A DNA stretch of 64,000 nucleotides from Deltaproteobacteria bacterium HGW-Deltaproteobacteria-15 (GTDB lineage Bacteria > Desulfobacterota > DSM-4660 > Desulfatiglandales > HGW-15): positions 1 through 64,000 of the forward strand of contig PHBH01000029.1 in assembly GCA_002840535.1 (NCBI GenBank). The letters are read 5' to 3'. Under the pieces are notes generated by a model. It searched no databases. It had not been told where the DNA came from and saw nothing but the letters and a program-made list of their open reading frames with translations. Positions 60,971 through 64,000 of the stretch are shown piece after piece. The position numbers and the translations under genes were made by a program. The first letter of the stretch is position 1. Every line of letters begins with the position of its first letter.

Positions 60971-61966
60971 ATGAAATGCCCGAAGTGCAATTACATCAGT
61001 TTCGATTACAATCAGGCATGCCCTAAATGTCATAAGGACCTCGGTCTTGAACAGGAGAAACTGAACATCCCCGCATTCAAACCCGAGCCCCCTTCGCTTT
61101 TAGGCGGTCTCCTAGGAGATCAGGTTCAACCGGACCACGCTTTGAGCGGCCAGGCGCAGGCAGATCACCAGCCGCGTTCGCTGGATGAAGCCACGGTCCA
61201 GTTGAACGAGCCCTTTCTTGACGACTCACAGGAAATCGACCTTGGTCCCGACCTTCAGGAAGAGAAGGAGGATCTCGGACTCGATGGTATCGCTGAAGAG
61301 CCTGTGCAGGGAATCGAAATGAGACCCATGGGGGGAACTGCGGCTGAACAGGAATCGGTTCCGCTGGAGGAGCCCGGGATCGAGGGCACCATCTCCCTTG
61401 CAGACTCCGAGGTCTTTGCCGGTCAAGAACCGGAGAAAGAAGAACCGGCGGCAGAGATCTCCCTGGACCTGGAAGAGATCACGCTGGATTTCGATGAGCC
61501 CGCCGAAAAGAAACAGGAAGCCGGACAAGCGGATGAGGGCCTGGAGATCGATCTGGGCGATTTCTCTCTGGAGGATTCAGGAGCAGAGACATCGCAGGTA
61601 TCAGCCGGGGGAACGGGAGAGCAGATCTCCGATCGCGCTGCCGACTTGATAAAAGAGGAGAAGGATCCTAAATCAGGGACGGATGAAATTACACTGACCC
61701 TGGACGATCTCCAGGTGAACAATGAGACGGGTCAGTTGGAGATCGGAAAGTTCATTCCCGGCATTTCCGGAAAGAGGGGGCCGGTCAAGACGGTGGACTT
61801 GAACCCTGATCAGACAAAGCCATCTGGCGCAGAGCAGGAAGACGAGTTGAGCCTGCTGCTTGGCGATGATGCAATCGAAGCTCCGGCTGCTTCCGAAGGT
61901 GTGGAGAGCCTGGATCTCGAGAACCTGGACCTTGAGCTGGACCTCGAAGGCCCGGAGCGCAAATAG
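60971..61966 (+). CDS. Acidic protein with N-terminal zinc ribbon, function unknown
   Basis: A 331-residue protein. C3, C6, C17 and C20 (MKCPKCNYISFDYNQACPKC) form a zinc ribbon. The rest is strongly acidic and low in aromatic residues, with repeated short Asp/Glu/Leu motifs such as ISLDLEEITLDFDEPAEKK and the closing LDLENLDLELDLEGPE. There are no membrane segments. The composition suggests a mostly unfolded regulator or scaffold that docks by short linear motifs. AGGAGAAGG lies just before the ATG. I do not recognise a named family beyond the zinc ribbon. It precedes the tRNA gene. Confidence 0.75.
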   Translation: MKCPKCNYISFDYNQACPKCHKDLGLEQEKLNIPAFKPEPPSLLGGLLGDQVQPDHALSGQAQADHQPRSLDEATVQLNEPFLDDSQEIDLGPDLQEEKEDLGLDGIAEEPVQGIEMRPMGGTAAEQESVPLEEPGIEGTISLADSEVFAGQEPEKEEPAAEISLDLEEITLDFDEPAEKKQEAGQADEGLEIDLGDFSLEDSGAETSQVSAGGTGEQISDRAADLIKEEKDPKSGTDEITLTLDDLQVNNETGQLEIGKFIPGISGKRGPVKTVDLNPDQTKPSGAEQEDELSLLLGDDAIEAPAASEGVESLDLENLDLELDLEGPERK

Positions 61967-62022
61967 AGTTACGCAATTTCATTCTTGACCTGAGGAGAGC
62001 ATCAAAATATAATTCCCCTCAT

Positions 62023-62095
62023 GCCGAGATAGCTCAGTCGGTAGAGCAGGGGACTGAAAATCCCCGTGTCCACAGTTCGATTCTGTGTCTCGGCA
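62023..62095 (+). tRNA. tRNA-Phe (anticodon GAA)
   Basis: A 73-base cloverleaf. The acceptor stem GCCGAGA pairs with TCTCGGC, the discriminator is A, the D arm is GCTC...GAGC, and the anticodon arm GGGGA-CTGAAAA-TCCCC carries GAA at 62056-62058. The T arm CACAG-TTCGATT-CTGTG is complete. The CCA end is not encoded. No integrated element is seen at its 3' end. Confidence 0.97.
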
Positions 62096-62116
62096 TTTCA
62101 AAATGTGAAGATAGAG

Positions 62117-62152
62117 AAGGGGTTGGCTGAAGTTGAGGCTAACCCCTTTTTC
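62117..62152 (+). terminator. Rho-independent terminator after tRNA-Phe
   Basis: A 12-base stem, AAGGGGTTGGCT (62117-62128) with GGCTAACCCCTT (62137-62148, including two G-U pairs), and an eight-base loop, followed by a run of T residues. It ends the tRNA transcript 22 bases after the tRNA. Confidence 0.9.
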
Positions 62153-62354
62153 TTGTGAAACAACGATTCGCGATTTGTACAAGGGCTGTACAAGGATGCG
62201 GGAGCAGGGGATCCTCTGTCAACCATGCTCTGGTATTCACTGTCTTCCGACCATTTAAAATAAGCCCCTGGCTTCCTGCAGGAAACCTGATAAACGCCAG
62301 GATGGATTCCATCTGCCAGCTGCACCCCGTTGGACAATGCCGGGCAGTTGAAGT

Positions 62355-62813
62355 TTATGTCGATGAATGATGGGATTGAAGATAGGAGATGGAATCATGG
62401 AGGCGGGGGAATTTTACTGTCTCGAACCGGTGCGTGAGTATCTGATCCAGGGTATGCACCCACTCATCAAATGTGTTTGGCTTGGTGACGGTGGGCTTTA
62501 CACAAGTCTTGGCTTCCTCCCCGCAGACAGGCGATCCGGTCACAACGACCAAAGGTATCGTGTTCAGCTGCGGATTCTCTTCAATAGCGGAAATCACTTC
62601 ATCGAAGCTCATCCCAGGCATTCTGAAGTCCATGATGATCAGAGAAGGTCTTGGATTACTTTCATCGTGGAGGTACTTGATCAATTCATCACCGCTTCCT
62701 ACAAATGCACAGGAAACCTGATAGCCGCCATGCTGGATCGCTTCCTTATATAGGAGGCGATCATCGAAATCATCTTCAGCGATCAGAATGAACTGCGAGA
62801 CATCCTGTGACAT
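62355..62813 (-). CDS. Single-domain response regulator (Rcp1/CheY-like)
   Basis: A 152-residue receiver without an output domain. ILIAEDDFDDRLLYKEAIQH carries the acidic pair, LIIMDFRMPGMS the phospho-acceptor Asp (about residue 62), VVVTGSP the Thr, and a Lys in TVTKPNTFDEW the last active-site residue. The wide loop before the Asp fits Rcp-type regulators that pair with phytochrome-like or hybrid kinases. The TTGACA at 62953-62958 on the minus strand is a possible -35 box about 140 bases upstream. No kinase gene is adjacent in the window. Confidence 0.92.
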   Translation of the reverse strand: MSQDVSQFILIAEDDFDDRLLYKEAIQHGGYQVSCAFVGSGDELIKYLHDESNPRPSLIIMDFRMPGMSFDEVISAIEENPQLNTIPLVVVTGSPVCGEEAKTCVKPTVTKPNTFDEWVHTLDQILTHRFETVKFPRLHDSISYLQSHHSST

Positions 62814-63301
62814 CCCTCTACCTCAGATTCCTTGGGGGTGACAGGTTGAATGATATAGCGGACTGCACCAGAGCTGTTCGGCAACGGTGTCAGCGCATGA
62901 AAATATCCCAACTCCACTACCCGGACGTTATTTCTCAAAAGGAATGAGCATGTGTCAAGAAGAAAAAATATGAGTTTTATAGGAAACACAGGAGGTTACA
63001 AGGTGAACTGTCGGGAACTTTAACTGTGGATATTGTCAGGAACTCATCTATGGATGCGATTCTTGGAGTAAAGTTATTGACAAGGCTTTGTCAGAAACCT
63101 CTTTAAAAGAAGACTCAGATCATTGCTCATTCCAAGGATTGCAGTTGCACCTAAATGGGTCAGGCGAGCCGGAACACCCAAGTGCTTTTCAGCTATGAAT
63201 GGACCAAGCTATGGTCAGAATGCGGGATTGGACAGCTTGCGTGGGAGGGCTTTACTCTTGCCCGCAAAGACTTAAAAGTATACGAAAGGGAGTGGTTGGA
63301 T
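62814..63301. other. Divergent intergenic region
   Basis: About 490 bases between the response regulator (minus) and the lipoprotein gene (plus). Both promoters should lie here; TTGACA occurs on the minus strand at 62953-62958 and on the plus strand near 63075. A minus-strand open frame at 62783-62989 lacks a ribosome site and reads into the regulator. I see no repeat or RNA gene. Confidence 0.45.
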
Positions 63302-63688
63302 ATGCGCAGAATAACGGTTGTCCTCATCATGGCTGTGACGTTTTTCTTCAGCGGGTGTGCAGTGTCCCGAGAAGTCCGTATACAAAAAATCCAATCCGGA
63401 TATCCTCAATGGGACCAGACGACCGTGGAGCGAGTGGCGGACGGCCGGGTCGAGGTCGGGATGACGGAAGAGATGGTCTTAGCTATCATGGGGCAACCAG
63501 GGTATGTCGCCCGTGAAGATCGCAAGGACGTCTGGATTTACATGGGCAGCGAAACGAGTTCGTGGGGCGTAATCGTGTCGGTTCCAGCCTTTTTCATCAC
63601 TGTCGAGGATGGGAGAGTTGTGGAAATAAAAGGCAGTCAACGCCGTGTGGTGACGCCCCTCTTATACTCTCGGTCATACGAACCCTAA
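63302..63688 (+). CDS. Outer-membrane or periplasmic lipoprotein with SmpA/OmlA-like domain
   Basis: A 128-residue lipoprotein. The signal sequence ITVVLIMAVTFFFSGC ends in a lipobox with the lipid on Cys19. The mature part contains the SmpA/OmlA-like pattern: RVEVGMTEEMVLAIMGQPGY followed by KDVWIYMGSE. Proteins with this fold bind partner outer-membrane assembly or envelope proteins. The start at 63302 keeps the signal peptide at the N-terminus; the frame is open to 63155 but adds an unlikely extension. The next gene begins 12 bases downstream. Confidence 0.8.
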   Translation: MRRITVVLIMAVTFFFSGCAVSREVRIQKIQSGYPQWDQTTVERVADGRVEVGMTEEMVLAIMGQPGYVAREDRKDVWIYMGSETSSWGVIVSVPAFFITVEDGRVVEIKGSQRRVVTPLLYSRSYEP

Positions 63689-63700
63689 AGTGCAGTCCTC

Positions 63701-64000
63701 ATGACCAACAGATTCAGAATTGGAATTCTTATTGTTCTCGTGGCGTTCCTCAGCTATCTCGCCTACCTCATCCTCGCGCCGTTTTTCATCCCCCTCACGT
63801 GGGCAGCAGTATTTGCGATCGTTTTCTATCCGGTTTACATTTTCATCCTTCGCTATATAAGGCGTCCCTCTGCGGCTTCCCTGGCAACGGTCGCCGTTGT
63901 TCTGATCGTGATTCTCGGGCCCCTTTCATATCTTTCCTATCGTCTGGTCGGGGAACTCCAGGATCTCTCGAACACCGGTTTAACGGTCGAAGGAGTGCGT
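63701..64000 (+). CDS. AI-2E family transporter, N-terminal part
   Basis: The first 100 residues of a membrane protein cut by the window end. Two or three hydrophobic segments are visible (IGILIVLVAFLSYLAYLILA, PFFIPLTWAAVFAIVFYPVY, ATVAVVLIVILGPLSYLSYR), separated by a short loop FILRYIRRPSAASL. The LAPFFIPLTWAAVFAIVFYP start and the later GELQDLSNTG are typical of the PerM/AI-2E (TqsA) family, whose members export signals or act as sodium/proton antiporters. It follows the lipoprotein gene after 12 bases. Confidence 0.85.
   Translation, partial: MTNRFRIGILIVLVAFLSYLAYLILAPFFIPLTWAAVFAIVFYPVYIFILRYIRRPSAASLATVAVVLIVILGPLSYLSYRLVGELQDLSNTGLTVEGVR

Noticed and set aside
62023-62095. tRNA-Phe as an integration site
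   Set aside because: No integrase, no repeat of the tRNA 3' end and no mobile genes follow; a terminator lies directly behind.
62783-62989. A 68-codon minus-strand frame upstream of the response regulator
   Set aside because: No ribosome site; it covers the likely promoter region and overlaps the regulator's start, so I do not call a gene.

Overview
The window looks like a chromosomal piece of an anaerobic Gram-negative bacterium, most likely a Desulfobacterota/'Deltaproteobacteria' member such as a syntroph or sulfate reducer. This is inferred from the gene mix: three TRAP transporters, KorDABC 2-oxoacid:ferredoxin oxidoreductase, an HdrD/GlpC-like CCG protein, butyrate kinase with a phosphotransacylase, a DUF362 protein, fumarate-reductase-like and GltD-like flavoproteins, MobB, and two genes read through UGA as selenocysteine. 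No phage, plasmid, CRISPR or rRNA is present; one tRNA-Phe is.

Layout. 1-2 kb: period-7 tandem repeats, then the two membrane subunits of a TRAP transporter. 2-14.5 kb: a catabolic/redox cluster with a NuoG/GltD-type oxidoreductase, an FAD dehydrogenase, a flavodoxin-ferredoxin fusion, acpS, a phosphotransacylase, butyrate kinase, an acyl carrier protein, a CocE-like hydrolase, an FMN reductase and a Tat-exported amidohydrolase of the gamma-resorcylate decarboxylase type. 14.5-21 kb: small genes (frameshifted DUF2769, SlyD-like PPIase, lysine-rich protein, MoCo-carrier-like, ferritin-like, DUF488, sugar-isomerase-like, NTF2-like). 21.3 kb: a SelW-like selenoprotein. 21.7-24.6 kb: ABC sugar-type importer without its ATPase. 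24.9-33.3 kb: LOG protein, hybrid histidine kinase, HDOD protein, RND efflux pair. 33.4-39.6 kb: mobB, CCG Fe-S protein, then gpmA-pfk-glgX. 39.9-48.6 kb: a URO-D-like protein and two paralogous TRAP operons flanking a second amidohydrolase. 48.6-54.6 kb: acyl-CoA dehydrogenase, korDABC, DUF362. 54.7-64 kb: DUF3426 protein, hpt, thioesterase, PAS/GAF kinase, a DUF1573 selenoprotein, rnhA, an acidic zinc-ribbon protein, tRNA-Phe, a response regulator, a lipoprotein and the start of an AI-2E family transporter.

How the genes fit (inference): organic acids enter through the TRAP systems, are activated and oxidised through acyl-CoA chemistry, and energy is recovered via acyl-phosphate and acyl kinase, with electrons handled by ferredoxin/flavin proteins. 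Aromatic carboxylates are plausible substrates because two decarboxylase-type amidohydrolases sit beside TRAP genes.

Most unusual content: (i) two selenoprotein genes that ordinary ORF calling truncates or misses, each with a candidate bacterial SECIS hairpin; (ii) a dense population of intergenic palindromic elements in several families, some nested, with conserved outer arms and a different perfect inner hairpin in each copy; (iii) period-7 tandem repeats in many intergenic gaps, one of which forms the C-terminal codons of korC.
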